Shown: positions 45,772-56,640 of the stretch, in pieces
Layout: each line of letters opens with the position of its first letter
Numbering within the stretch: the first letter of the stretch is position 1
Assembly (NCBI GenBank): GCA_018398805.1
Contig: JAGFBZ010002322.1
Coordinates: 323,658 to 387,657 of the forward strand
From: Hirundichthys speculiger
Lineage: Eukaryota; Chordata; Actinopteri; Beloniformes; Exocoetidae
Direction of reading: 5' to 3'
DNA length: 64,000 nucleotides
Program-made: the position numbers and the translations under genes
The notes under the pieces: model-generated
What the model saw: the letters and a program-made list of their open reading frames with translations, nothing else
Database searches by the model: none
What the model was told of the DNA's origin: nothing

Positions 45772-46783
45772 TGTCCTTGACCAGCTGCTGTTGGAAGAGG
45801 CTCATCAATGGTCCAATTATCACCTGCTCTTATTGATCAATGAGACTTGTGGATGTTTTTTCTCCTCTGAGACTGATAATCTGGAAAATACAGTTGTTGA
45901 ATTTGAGGCCATGATTCCCTAAACTTCCAAACTCAAAGTTTAAGGTGAAAGAAGTTTACAAAGACTGTTCAGCAACATCTTAACAACCTACAGAAAAAAA
46001 AAAAGTTTTTATTTTGTTAATGTAGTAAAAATGAGAGCGCCATCTGTTGATGAGACCCTGCAACTAATTTCAAAGGTCCACTTTCACTGGAAACTAGAAG
46101 CTTCCTGAAACAAGGAGGCTCCTTCTGGACCCAAAATGGCTTCAAGTCTGAAAGTGGATCTCAACTATTTAAAAACACGTCACAGTCATGTTTGTGTCCT
46201 TTATTTGACACCATCAGCACTTATACATTTACAAGATGCTTTCTTGAGGTTATTCACTCAATAAAACTAGAATAATTTCAAATTAGTGATTTTATGATGC
46301 AATCAGCTCCTTGATACTTAAAAAAAAACCTGTCTCACATCTCAGATGGAAATAAGAAGGCGGGATGAGTTTGGGGAAGAAAGAAAACAAACATTGATGG
46401 CTAAAATAGATGTGGAGAAAAAGATAAAGGAGATAAAGGAGCAAGAGGCCGGTGCTCTACATCTGCCTCTCATGAATTATGGAGGTCAGAGCTCTCCCAC
46501 TTGTTCCAGGCTGCATTTTCACACCAATGAACATGCAAAGGCTTAAATTTAAAAATAAAATGGTAAAGAAAGAATGCAGGACATCTAAAAGTATTGCATC
46601 ACATGATGCCTTCAGATCAGGTATTCTCTGATCACTCGGCGGGTCAGGGGTCAAGCTGAAGTGAATTTCAGCTTCACACGGCTCTAAGAAACAATAATTA
46701 TTTATGTTTCTCCTCCAGAAGAGAGAAGGTGTCATGAACATGGAGGTCTAGTCAGATTAGAAAGCCTTCAGAGCTCTGACCAG
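45772..46783. other. stk4 intronic sequence, no firm feature
   Basis: A lysine/glutamate-rich frame at 46346-46546 (MEIRRRDEFGEERKQTLMAK and on) follows an acceptor-like CTCACATCTCAG, but I recognise no family and it lies on the strand opposite to stk4. Nothing else stands out. Confidence 0.3.
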
Positions 46784-47550
46784 CGTTTTCACAACTTTTG
46801 AAAGTAGAAGTTGCGTTGAGTGAAGTAGGAGTTGCAAGGGCCAAAGGGCCCCCCCTAGGGGGGTCTGAGGGAGGGGGGCTTCCCCAGGAAATTTTGAAAT
46901 TCTAGACTCTCTGAGACGCATTTTCCGGCATTTTGAGACGCAAAATGGGATGTTCAGATACCTTTTTTTTTTAATTAAAATAACCCTAGCCATAACGTTG
47001 CATGTCTTTTGTTAAACAAGAGTAAAGAAAGTAATTGCAAGTTTGAAAGAGCAAAGTGTGATACATGTATTTAATAACAAATCAAATGAAAATAAACTGG
47101 TTATTTTATAACTCCATGTTTGCTTGGTTTATGATAACATTAACGTCCTTCATATTAATCTGATTCTACAATACATTAGAATGGGCCTTGAAGTTACAAG
47201 ATTACATAATGATTTATTATATCTGGATTACATTTATATAATTACCTGGTACATCCTTTTTCCTTTAGGTTTTTGGCGCTGCTAGCTGCCACATCTCAGC
47301 CAGCCCACGCTGTCACTTTTCCGCCATTTTGCTCGTCTTGGAAAACAGAATATTGTAGCAACCCTGACATTATGTTCATGTTATGACGCTCTGTTATTGT
47401 TTAGATGTTCTGTTGTTCGGATTACATGAGTTCATTGAATGCATCTGGAGCTGAGGCAGGCAGGTTATTGGGTAGAATAGGTTAGGGGGCGGGACTAGCA
47501 ACAAAGACAGACGGAAGCGTGTGTTATTGTGGGAGAGCCTGAGAGCAGTG
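46784..47550 (+). repeat. dispersed repeat pair, copy 1 (LTR-like right part)
   Basis: It shares GTTTTCACAACTTTTGAAAG, GTAGAAGTTGCGTTGAGTGA, AACCCTAGCCATAACGTTGC and GGGGGCGGGACTAGCAACAA with 58039-58660. The right part starts TGTAGCAACCCTGAC, and in copy 2 runs to a GGCCGACA end, reminiscent of an LTR, but no tRNA primer site or internal gene was seen. Copy 1 stops where another repeat joins at 47552. Confidence 0.5.
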
Positions 47551-47551
47551 G

Positions 47552-47890
47552 TGCCAACTTGGCGACTTTCCAGACCCCCCTAGCGACTTAATTTGTAAAA
47601 AGCGACTAGCAACAAATCTAGCGACTTTTTCTGGTGATTTTGAGACTCACGCGCACTCAAACCGCTAGGTTTGAAGCCATCACTTGGCTGCTGTCGGCCT
47701 CGCGAGCCACGCTTTTTCCTCTCTGCCGGGCTCAGTGCACAGCCAGGGCGAGTTTCTGTGTGTGGAGTCACGCGGCGACACGCGCGACACTGTCGCCACA
47801 TACACAGGCAAGGCAACGCGCGTGCACACAAACACCCCGCCCCCCGCGCGGGACAATTCGAGCTCATCTCCACCTCCACCTCCACCTTTA
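47552..47890 (-). repeat. dispersed repeat with GTCGCTA motifs (copy 2)
   Basis: This is homologous on the minus strand to 18560-18925. It carries an internal segment with GCGACACGCGCGACACTGTC that copy 1 lacks, and lacks copy 1's GA microsatellite. It abuts copy 1 of the LTR-like repeat without a gap. Confidence 0.6.
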
Positions 47891-48394
47891 TTTCATAATT
47901 TATTTACCGACGGGAAAGTAGGCGTCGCAAATGGAAAAGTTGCCGTCGGATGCGACGGCCGACGGCTGTTTTTGAAAACACTGCTGACGTCATCAAGCGT
48001 CACTGAAGACCCGCACAGGTGAGTCTTCCTCCTCGTTGATGCTCGTCTGGTTGTTGACGAGAACCTGCAGCGTCTCCGTCTCAGCTCTGTTCCTGCACGT
48101 ATGCCGGTTGTATTCCTCTCCTCCGTTTACCCATAATGCATCACTCTCCAGCCGACCTCCTTCAAAACACGCTTGTTATTAGCGACACGCTGCAGGGCCT
48201 CACATCTGACAAGACCGAAGCAGCGTCTGACAGCTGACGTCCGTCTGACAGCAGCTCAGACACACTGGCCGGCTGGAATAACACGTCTTTGGTATTTATG
48301 AAGACATTTATGTCAAGACCAGGCAGATCTACTGCTCAGTCACACACATCCATGAACAGGAGACTAAATCCAGCCGTCTACTCTCAGGTGAAGG
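47891..48394. other. stk4 intronic sequence, no firm feature
   Basis: No recognised gene or element. A donor-like CACAG|GTGAGT occurs on the plus strand near 48017, but there is no supporting coding sequence. Confidence 0.3.
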
Positions 48395-48402
48395 TCTAAA
48401 AC

Positions 48403-49719
48403 ACATGTGTCAAACACAAGGCCTGCGGGCCAAATGTGGCCCGCCACGTCATTGTATGTGGCCCTCGAGAGCTTGTACATTATTGGCTTAATTTTTAAAC
48501 CAATATTTCAAGCCTTACAATAAGCTTATGCCACTTTAAAGCGCATATTGAACATAAACTACATCTCCCATAATGCATTTCGTCGTTACCCACAACAATA
48601 ACTAGTGCTGGGCAATATGACGATACATATCGTGGGGACAATATAAAAGTGTGTATCGTGCCATTTCTCTTATATCGTTTTTATCGTTTCTAACCTAATT
48701 TTATCGAATATTATAGCAAATATGTAATTAAATAACCTGCAACGATAAATTTGATAGAATCATATCTACTTCTACAAAGTAGCCTTTTATGTTTACACTT
48801 TTATTCATGGTTAATGCCTTAAACAGAGTTCTCTTCAACACTAATGTTTACTTTAGACACTTTATATTGGTTTGCAAACTTTGCACTACAAGGTTACAGA
48901 TTTCAGAAAGTTGAAAAATAATTTGTGTTTATTTTTTATAGCTGAACTTCAGTGAAAATGTGTTTTTCCTCTCAGAAACTGTTGTGCACTTTAAAAAAAT
49001 GTGAAAGCTACTGTACCTCTGTAACTACCTGTTTTTGCTGCACTAAAATGTATGTTTGTGACAGTTCAGCTAAATGTCCTTTCAAAATAAAGTTGAAAAA
49101 GTAAGCAATGACATTTTTGTCAAAACTTTCAGAGAATAACTGAAACATACTTTATTATGGTATATCGTGATATATATCGTTATCGTGATATAAAATAGTC
49201 CATATCGTGATATATGATTTTTTCCATATCGCCCAGCACTAACGATAACAGTATATAACCATGAGCAAGACATCAAGATGATTTTCAGAACTGATGATCT
49301 TAAGAAAATCCTCTACAAACTAACCCCAACATGTCCAAGAAAATAAGAGCTGATATAAAGGAAGACAGTTTCATGAACGACGGGAAAACAAATACAAGTT
49401 TGTACCTCAAGGTGAAGAAACGGTCGGCCCGTCTTTAGTGTTGTGAGGCGGTGTCAGTCGTGAAAGAGTTTAATCTACATTGGCGTTTTGACAACAAACA
49501 CAGAGCTAAGTATGCTAAATTTAGCCTCCAAGAAAAACAAAAGAATCGCTTCCGCTTCTAACCATCACGTGTGCGAGAGCAAGTTTACAACCACAAACCC
49601 CTGAGTTTAATATAATAACAAGTTAAATATTTGACTCTTGAATACATAATAAATACAGAACATTCATGCTGTCAGTCTGGCCCTTCGAGGGCAACCATGA
49701 TGCTGATGTGACACCCCGA
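48403..49719. mobile_element. hAT-type element with a second hAT nested inside
   Basis: The flanking 8-mers are identical: TCTAAAAC at 48395-48402 and 49720-49727. The left end (ATGTGTCAAACACAAGGCCTG) and right end (read on the minus strand, GGGGTGTCACATCAG) share GTGTCA and resemble the widespread CAGGGGTGTCAAA-type hAT ends. GGCCCGCC and GGCCCTCGAG motifs on the left mirror GGCCCTTCGAGGGC on the right. No transposase is encoded. Confidence 0.7.
48603..49241. mobile_element. nested 639-bp hAT element
   Basis: The termini TAGTGCTGGGC and GCCCAGCACTA are perfect inverted repeats. The flanks ACAATAAC (48595-48602) and ACGATAAC (49242-49249) match at 7 of 8. ATATCGTGATAT-type motifs occur near both ends. 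It sits inside 48403-49719 and is therefore younger than that element. Confidence 0.8.
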
Positions 49720-50430
49720 TCTAAAACGTCTCCGGCGTTGAAACTGGGTTTCATGTGACTGACGGAGGGAAGAAGAGAAAATGCACGATGAATGAAATGT
49801 ATAATAAAAAAAATAAAAATAAAAAAATAACCTCTGACAGGAACAGAAGAGCAGCAGAGCAGACAGATCTAAAATTAAACACGGTCAACACGCAGCTTTG
49901 ACGACTTCAAACCCCAGAGAAATATGTTCCTTTAATCGTCACATCTGCAAGTCTCACTGAACGAGAACGTCCATGAAGTTATATTAAAAGAAGAAGTTTA
50001 TTTGATGTTCCTGTCAGTGATACTGCTGATAGTTCAGTAGAACACGCCCGCTTCTATAGTAAATTTATTCTGTTTAAAAAAAAAGATTCAAAGGATTTCA
50101 AACCATGCAAACTGAGAAAACTGAGCAGCTTCCTGTTTTCAAGGTTACGAGCCTCTAAAGCTGCTTTAAATAAGCCGAGACGCTGGAAAACACAAATAAA
50201 TCATTTTTATACAGCGTATCGGTTTCCATGGTTCAATAATGATCAATGAAACCAAAGAGGATGAAACCGTCAGTGTGAGCAGAGACGAGGGTCGTCAGGG
50301 CTCCTCCAGATGTTTCTGCCTGATCCAGTCTCTTAATCCAGATGTTCGCTGGAGTCCAACAACGACCGACGTCTCAGAAAGACTCTTATTCCTCCGGTTC
50401 CAGATACAGATACAAGAACATCTGCTACAG
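49720..50430. other. stk4 intronic sequence, nothing recognised
   Basis: AT-rich sequence without a gene, element ends or tandem structure. Confidence 0.4.
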
Positions 50431-50431
50431 A

Positions 50432-50832
50432 TGTTTCTGCTACAGATGTTTCTGTTAGAGATGTTTCTGCTACAGATGTTTCTGTTAGAGATGTTTCTGC
50501 TACAGATGTTTCTGTTAGAGACGTTTCTGCTACAGATGTTTCTGTTAGAGATGTTTCTGCTACAGATGTTTCTGTTAGAGATGTTTCTGCTACAGATGTT
50601 TCTGTTAGAGATGTTTCTGCTACAGATGTTTCTGTTAGAGATGTTTCTGTTAGAGATGTTTCTGCTAGAGATGTTTCTGTTACAGATGTTTCTGTTAGAG
50701 ACGTTTCTGCTACAGATGTTTCTGTTAGAGATGTTTCTGCTACAGATGTTTCTGCTACAGATGTTTCTGTTAGAGATGTTTCTGCTACAGATGTTTCTGC
50801 TACAGATGTTTCTGTTAGAGATGTTTCTGCTA
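50432..50832. repeat. 15-bp minisatellite (AGATGTTTCTGYTAC/G)
   Basis: About 27 units alternate AGATGTTTCTGCTAC and AGATGTTTCTGTTAG. The dominant 30-bp alternation shows that dimers have been duplicated. As five codons, the unit keeps frames open on both strands (FLLQM/FLLEM). Confidence 0.92.
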
Positions 50833-50865
50833 AACAAACATGAGTGTTTATTCATGTCACATTAT

Positions 50866-51007
50866 TAAATCAATATTACTAAATTCAACAATATTACTAA
50901 ACCTGCAGTATTGATATTGTTGAATTTAGTAATATTGCTTTAATATTGTTGAATTTAGTAATTTTAAACCAATATTACTAAATTCAACAATATCAATACG
51001 GCAGGTT
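50866..51007. repeat. inverted repeats around AATATTACTAAATTCAACAA
   Basis: AATATTACTAAATTCAACAA and its inverse TTGTTGAATTTAGTAATATT each occur twice within 140 bp, and GTATTGATATTG pairs with CAATATCAATAC. The stretch can fold into alternative hairpins. It may be a small foldback element. Confidence 0.75.
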
Positions 51008-51146
51008 TTACTGCACGTTCAGCCCCGAAAAAAAAAAAAAAAACTGTGTAATACTTTTGATTGCAGGAAATAACGATGCAGCTCAGATGATGGTCGGCGT
51101 TCAAGAAGCCTTAAATGGTCTCAAAGTAGAAAGAGCTCCACGCTCA

Positions 51147-51201
51147 GGTGAGCTCAGGTGAGCTCAGGTGAACTCAGGTGAACTCAGGTGAGCTCAGGTG
51201 A
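51147..51201. repeat. 10-bp tandem repeat GCTCAGGTGA
   Basis: Five to six units lie in the stk4 intron about 230 bp from the penultimate exon. Each contains CAGGTGA, a donor-like sequence on the plus strand, which is the antisense strand of stk4. Confidence 0.85.
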
Positions 51202-51436
51202 GCTGTCACACCTTGACTGGTGTGAACAGTAGAAACCTACCTGGTTTGGCAGGGTGAGCTAACAGGAGGGTCCTCCAGCCAGAATGACTGGTGGATAAAA
51301 CGAGGGCGACTGAAGGTCCATCGTTACATCACGATGGGGAACTTTAGCACGTCATGAAACCAGGACACTTGCACACCTGTGCAGGTCGACACAGAAACCT
51401 GCCGATCGTGTTTTGAATCACAGCGCTTCAACTTAC

Positions 51437-51576
51437 CACTTCCAGGTCTCCGTCAGACGGCGGTTTGCGGTTTTCTGCGTTGTTCTCTCGGCCGTTGTGG
51501 TTGTTTGCTTCCTTGTCTTTCTGCTCGAAGTACTCGAGGAAGGACGGCTTGGCCGGCTGCATCGTCTCGTCTCTCC
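51437..51576 (-). CDS. stk4: stk4 penultimate coding exon (inhibitory linker)
   Basis: On the minus strand, TTCTCCTCAG|GGAGAG opens and GAAGTG|GTAAGT closes a 140-nt exon. It begins with two bases completing a codon, then encodes RDETMQPAKPSFLEYFEQKD, KEANNHNGRENNAENRKPPS and DGDLEV. The ETMQPAKPSFLEYFEQK block is the conserved segment preceding the SARAH domain in STK4 and differs from STK3. It ends in phase 0, so it joins the exon at 38049 as DGDLEV-VGSWSVEEL, the same length as in mammals across the join. The next upstream exon was not found before the window ends. Confidence 0.9.
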
Positions 51577-51587
51577 CTGAGGAGAAC

Positions 51588-51630
51588 CAGAACCAATCAG
51601 AACCAGAACCAATCAGAACCAGAACCAACG
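51588..51630. repeat. 14-bp tandem repeat AACCAGAACCAATC
   Basis: Three units abut the acceptor of the stk4 exon on its intronic side, reading GGTTCTGGTTCTGATTGGTT on the minus strand. They contribute pyrimidines upstream of that acceptor. Confidence 0.75.
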
Positions 51631-51732
51631 GTCACCTGACCAGAGCAGAGGCGTGTCTGGCCTGAACCAGATGTGGAGCTCGGTTCCAGCCCGCCAGAAC
51701 AGATGCAACGTTTGCTCCAGACACACGAGCGG

Positions 51733-52572
51733 TAGGGCTGGGCGATTTTATCGATTCTGCGATATATATCGATATTTTATTTCTCCAGGGAGTATCGGTA
51801 TCGATATTTTAAGCTCAAAACCTCCGTGTCCCGCACAGGTGCTCTTCCTGAGCCGTTAAGTCCTCCAGCCGCTAGCGTCGCTGTAGAGCATTTCTAACAG
51901 GTTATCCAGAAGCTTCTTTCTCTTCCAGCTACAGCTGAGCCAGAATGGCGGCGAGTATAAATCCAGCGCCTGCTAGCTTAAAAGCAGATGTGTGGGAGCA
52001 GTTCGACTTTAAAAGGAAAAAGGAAAGTGAAGATTTATACAAAAGTATGGTGGTTTGCAAGCTGTGTCACACAAACGTGAAGTACTCTGTAAATACCACC
52101 AACCTGAGAGCCCACCTGAAACGTCACCACCTGGACAAGCTAATGCTAACTGAGAGCTAGCCCAAGAAGTTGCGGCGCAATCCGAAACAAACCATGCTGG
52201 ACAGTTTTCATCTACTTCACCGAGGTCGCAGAAAACTACGGCGTCCATTACCTTCTTTATTTGTCAGGATTTTAAATCCGTATTCAGCAGTGGAAAACGC
52301 CGGCTTTAGGCGCATGATGAACGAGATGTAGCCGCTATCCTGTTGTCTTTTATTCATTTTGTCCAGCATTAGCAAGCTGCCTGTCAGCCATATAATGTGT
52401 AATTGATGCTTTCAGTTCAATTAATTCAAACAAAGTCATTGGAACACTCACAAGATGTCACCAAAATCACTTTACATGATGTAAATGTATTGTAAGATGA
52501 ATATCTATATATATTATCGTGAGCTAAATATATCGTATCGTATTGGAAGATTAGTGTATCGCTACAGCCCTA
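51733..52572 (+). mobile_element. hAT derivative carrying a BED finger
   Basis: The ends TAGGGCTGGGCGATTTTATC and, read on the minus strand, TAGGGCTGTAGCGATACACT share TAGGGCTG and a CGATA-rich subterminal region (TATCGATATT; ATATATCGTATCG). No clean 8-bp duplication is visible. It encloses a BED-finger frame but no catalytic or dimerisation domain. Confidence 0.75.
51945..52160 (+). pseudogene. BED zinc finger of a deleted hAT transposase
   Basis: The frame encodes MAASINPAPASLKADVWEQF, DFKRKKESEDLYKSMVVCKL, CHTNVKYSVNTTNLRAHLKR and HHLDKLMLTES, then a stop. The aromatic VWEQFDF, CKLC and HLKRHH positions are all present, so the finger itself looks intact. BED fingers bind transposon ends in hAT transposases. 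The remaining transposase is absent. A short stand-alone BED protein is possible but unproven. Confidence 0.7.
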
Positions 52573-52800
52573 ACAAGATAAGATAAGATAAGATAATCCT
52601 TTATTTGTCCCACAATGGGGAAATTTACATTGTTACAGCAGCAGTGAGAATAGCAATAGAAAAGAGAAAAAGTACAACAATAAAAATAGGATAAAAACAA
52701 TAATAAAAACAACAATAACTACAATAGAGAATATATAATAAATAATAAATAATAAATCTGACTGTATTTACAAAGATATGTTGGTAGTGATTATTACACC
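52573..52800 (-). mobile_element. LINE 3' tail, antisense
   Basis: Read on the minus strand it ends CCCATTGTGGGACAAATAAA, GGATTATCTTATCTTATCTT, a LINE-type 3' end with a pentanucleotide tail. It abuts the hAT right end at 52572. The upstream LINE body is not recognisable. Confidence 0.55.
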
Positions 52801-53834
52801 TGAGTAGTTATTGCACGTCAATGAGTATGTATATACTGTATATATTGCACATGTCGATGAATGTATGTATATTGCAAGTGCTGACGTTTCTTTTTGACGC
52901 GCTGACAGACACGAGACGATCAATAACGTACAACCAACAGAGAAGTTCTGTTTCCTGTTTCTGTGAAAAACATTTTTCAGAAAGCTTCCAGGCTTCCAGA
53001 GGCTGTTTTCTGTGAACCATCCTGCAGGTCTGAAAGGGTTTGAGCAGAAATCCAGATGTGAAAGGAGCTAACCCTAACCCAGCATCTGCTGGGTCTGAGG
53101 AGGAGCTTCAGAAACATCTGGATCTACCTGCAGCAGCAGCAGTAACGTCAACGCTAACGTTAGCTTCTCCAGGAAGCTCCTGTCATCACTCAGCTTCAAT
53201 TATTTAGTGGTTATTTATTTAACTTTACATGCAGGTTTTTTTTTTTCTTTTAGAGGTTTGTTAAATATTCAGGCTCCTGGGATGTAAAGCCCTGAGAGGT
53301 CATGGAGGGTTTAACTGGATTTAATGACGATTTAATGCTTCCTGTCTCTGCAAAAATACACCGTTTCTGTCTTTTATTGTTCCAGTCGTAGCACCGCTGC
53401 TTTAAAATGACTTAACTAAAACACTTTCAGTTTTTTTTTTTTTTTTTTTTTTTAAATCTAAACTGCAATTATAATAAATAAATGATGTGGTTATAAACAG
53501 TAAATTCTGCCAAATGTTTTATTTAACAAGTGCTACTTTGTGACACAAACAATCATTCAGTTACATTTGTTTTTTATCAGGTTAAACTCTTCATAACCGA
53601 TTAACTTCAGCTTTTCTTTGTTGAATGGTCACATTTTCCCCATAAATGTTTGTTTTGATTTAGAAAGTCCAGCTCAGAGTTGGTACTTCCTGTGGAGGGG
53701 CGTCCCAGAACCTACAACCCAGAACCTCCATGAAATAAAATACATGTTCTGCAGAAGAACGGGCCAAGTTTCCTCCAAAATGATGAGACTTCTCTAAGTT
53801 TTTAAATTAAGTTACCTGCTGTTGTCTGTAGAGG
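52801..53834. other. intronic or upstream sequence of stk4, nothing recognised
   Basis: It includes a T-run of about 28 (53429-53453 region). No coding exon of stk4 was recognised here. Confidence 0.4.
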
Positions 53835-55040
53835 AGGGGTGCACGATTATTATCCATAACAGGAAATTATGACGTCATTTTCAATAATCATCATGACGAA
53901 TAGCCTGATAACATTTATATTTCTGTCAACACAGCAGTGTCTCGCTCCCTCTGAGACCTGAATGACCGGCAGTAAATGTTATGTTCAAGTGACGTCGGCA
54001 TAATCAGAAAAACGATTACTCAATCAGGAAAATCAAGAATACCCCCTCATGCCAGAAAACAACTCGTTAACTCGTCATAATTTTAGTAGTTGCTGACTTT
54101 AATTGATATTCGCAGTATTTCCCCTCATGTTACACATAAAAAATAGAAAAAATAGAAAAGGCCGAAAGAACGACTAGCAAACGAGGGAACGGAGGAATTT
54201 ACGTTACAACTTGAATGCAACATTGCAGCACAGTGCGCTTATGAAAACAAACAAACATGGCGGCGATGGTGTAAAACTTCGTTAAAGTTTCAGAAGAAGA
54301 TAGTTCGCTGGTTATTTGTGACAAATGCTCCAAGCGAAGGAGGGAAAAATAGCAAAAGCTTTAATAATTCAAACCTGATCAGCCACCTGAAACATAACCA
54401 TCGCTTCCATGGAGTTTTGAAACCGTATGAGGACGCCAGGCTGCTAAAGATGCTAACATGAGCAAGCCCCCCCCACCCCCCATCTAAAGCTTCCATGAGA
54501 AAAAACAGAAAATCTATGGAACCTCGTTTATTTTAATTAAAGGTATTAATTTAAATAGAACCACAAGCAAAAATCCTTTAAACGTAATTTTTTGTTACTA
54601 TGAGAGCACTTTCTCAGTTTATTTACACAGACAAGTCTAACTTGTGTCAGGACATTATACACTGCATTATCTTTTTATTGTCATTGAGGAATTAACTTTT
54701 TCAGTTTATTTACATAGAAATGTTTGAATCTAACTTGTGTCAGTGCATTAATTTTCTATGTATATTTATTTTTTGTAAACTTCTGGAATTCACTTTTTCA
54801 GTTAGTAATTCTGATGCATGTATTTCCATCAGTTCAAGGAGCCTTTATTTTTTTATATCAGTCAGTAATGAACCTTATTTAAGTTAATGTGAGATATCAA
54901 ATAGGTTTGTTTGATAGCTTTATGAAAATGTTTGAGAGGCTTGTCAATAGTTTTTTATTGGGAAAAAATAAATATCTGTTCATTTAAAGAGTCAAAACTG
55001 TTTTTGGTTTTGTTCATAGTATTGATGTAATAATTTTAGG
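53835..55040 (+). mobile_element. hAT derivative copy A with frameshifted BED finger
   Basis: It starts GGTGCACGATTATTATCC and is homologous over most of its length to 55640-56640. At about 54291-54404 the frame LVICDKCSK ends in a stop, and the second half of a BED finger, SNLISHLKHNH, continues in another frame. The finger is broken. The right terminus is not clear. Confidence 0.65.
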
Positions 55041-55639
55041 TATATGTGTGTTTTATCTCTAACCCTAATATAGAAACTGTCCTTCCATCACATGAACAGC
55101 ATAAATCTGGCCTCCAGATCCCTCAGTCTCACGCAGCTACAGGTTAAAAGAATAAAACCGCAGGATTCAAGTGAAGGTCCAAATACAATTTACCTTCAAG
55201 GATCAATGAGGCTCCATGTTACTAAAGCAGCAATAAACACTGCAGTCGATTAGCTTAATGCATCTCCATTAACCTGCAACGACCTCAGATCAGTAACAGA
55301 TGCTTTCCCGGATGCAGAGAGCGAATCAAAGTCCAGATGGAGATGAGACATTAGAGGGTGTTAAAGCTCACTCGTAACTGAAAAAGAACAATCAAGGCGT
55401 CAAAGCGTCGCTGCTCCACCAGGTGAAGAACACGCCAGCGGTGAACGCACAATAAAAAAGTTTTAAAAAAAGAGCTGGATAGAGTAATCGTGTTCTGTGT
55501 TTCAGTACATACAAGTCTGCACAGAAGCAGAAAAAAATGATGCAAATAGTTATTTAGTGGAATTACTGCCACCGGTGCTCAAATCAATGAGCGCATGAGC
55601 ACAGTTCAACCCAGGATTCACAGCTTTGATGAGCTCATG
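55041..55639. other. sequence between two hAT copies, nothing recognised
   Basis: No gene or tandem structure was recognised. Confidence 0.4.
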
Positions 55640-56640
55640 CTAGCGGTGCACGATAACTATCGGGCCCATAACAGCAAATTATGACGTCATTCCGATAAGT
55701 CCGATATCACGACGAATAGCCCCGATAACATTTATATTTCTGTCAACACAGCAGTGTCTCGCTCCCTCTGAGATCCTGCAGTGAACGTTATGTTCAATTG
55801 ACGTCGGTATAAAACAACTCGTTAACTCGGTTATAATTTTAGTAGTTGCTGACTTGAATCAATATTCGCAGTATTTTCCCTCATGTTACACATAAAAAAA
55901 GAAAAAAGTAGAAAAGGCTGAAAGAACGACTAGCAAACGAGGGAACGTGGGAATTTACGTTACACCTTGAATGCAGCATGCAGCACAGCGCTGATCACAA
56001 CAAACATGGCGGCGTGGAACTTCATTAAAGTTTCAGAAGAAGATAGTTTGGTGGTTATTTGTGATGAATCCTCCGAGTGAATTCTACGAGGAGGGAAGCA
56101 CAAGCTTTAATACGTAAAACCTGATCGGCCTCCTACAACATAACAATCACTTCCATGGAGTTTTGAAATCACGCTAACGTGAGCTAACGGAAGCTAATGC
56201 TAACGTGCATACACCAGCAGGAGTCTCTCCTCTCCCTCATTCCTCTCATCTAAAGCTTCCATGAGATTAAAAAATAAAAACTACTGAACCTCATTTACTT
56301 TAATTAAAGGTATTAATTTAAATGGAACCACAAGCCAAAATCCTTTAAATGTTAATCTTTTTCAGTTAGTAATTCTGATGCATGTATTTCCATCAGTTCA
56401 ACGAGCCTTTATTTTTTTATATCAGTCAGTAATGAACCTTATTTAAGTTAATGTGAGATATCAAATAGGTTTGTTTGATAGCTTTATGAAAATGTTTGAG
56501 AGGCTTGACAATAGTTTTTCACTGGAAAAAATAAATATCTGTTCATTTAAAAAGTCAAAACTGTTTTTGTTCATAGTATTGATGTAATGATCTTAGGTAT
56601 ATGTGTGTGTTATCGGTTATTGGTATTGGCCTTTAGGAGC
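55640..56640 (+). mobile_element. hAT derivative copy B
   Basis: It starts GGTGCACGATAACTATCGGG and shares CATAACAGCAAATTATGACG, AACATTTATATTTCTGTCAA and AAATAGGTTTGTTTGATAGC with copy A. The BED region is more damaged than in copy A. Its right terminal sequence (TTATCGGTTATTGG) merges into the 37-bp minisatellite. Confidence 0.65.

Noticed and set aside
44202..45836. A 544-codon charged repeat frame
   Set aside because: This is the 20-bp minisatellite read through. Overlapping frames are equally open and indels break it.
50239..50868. A 209-codon frame with a FLLQM/FLLEM leucine-rich pattern, at first sight membrane-like
   Set aside because: It is a 15-bp minisatellite with frames open on both strands, and the non-repeat start has no recognisable similarity.
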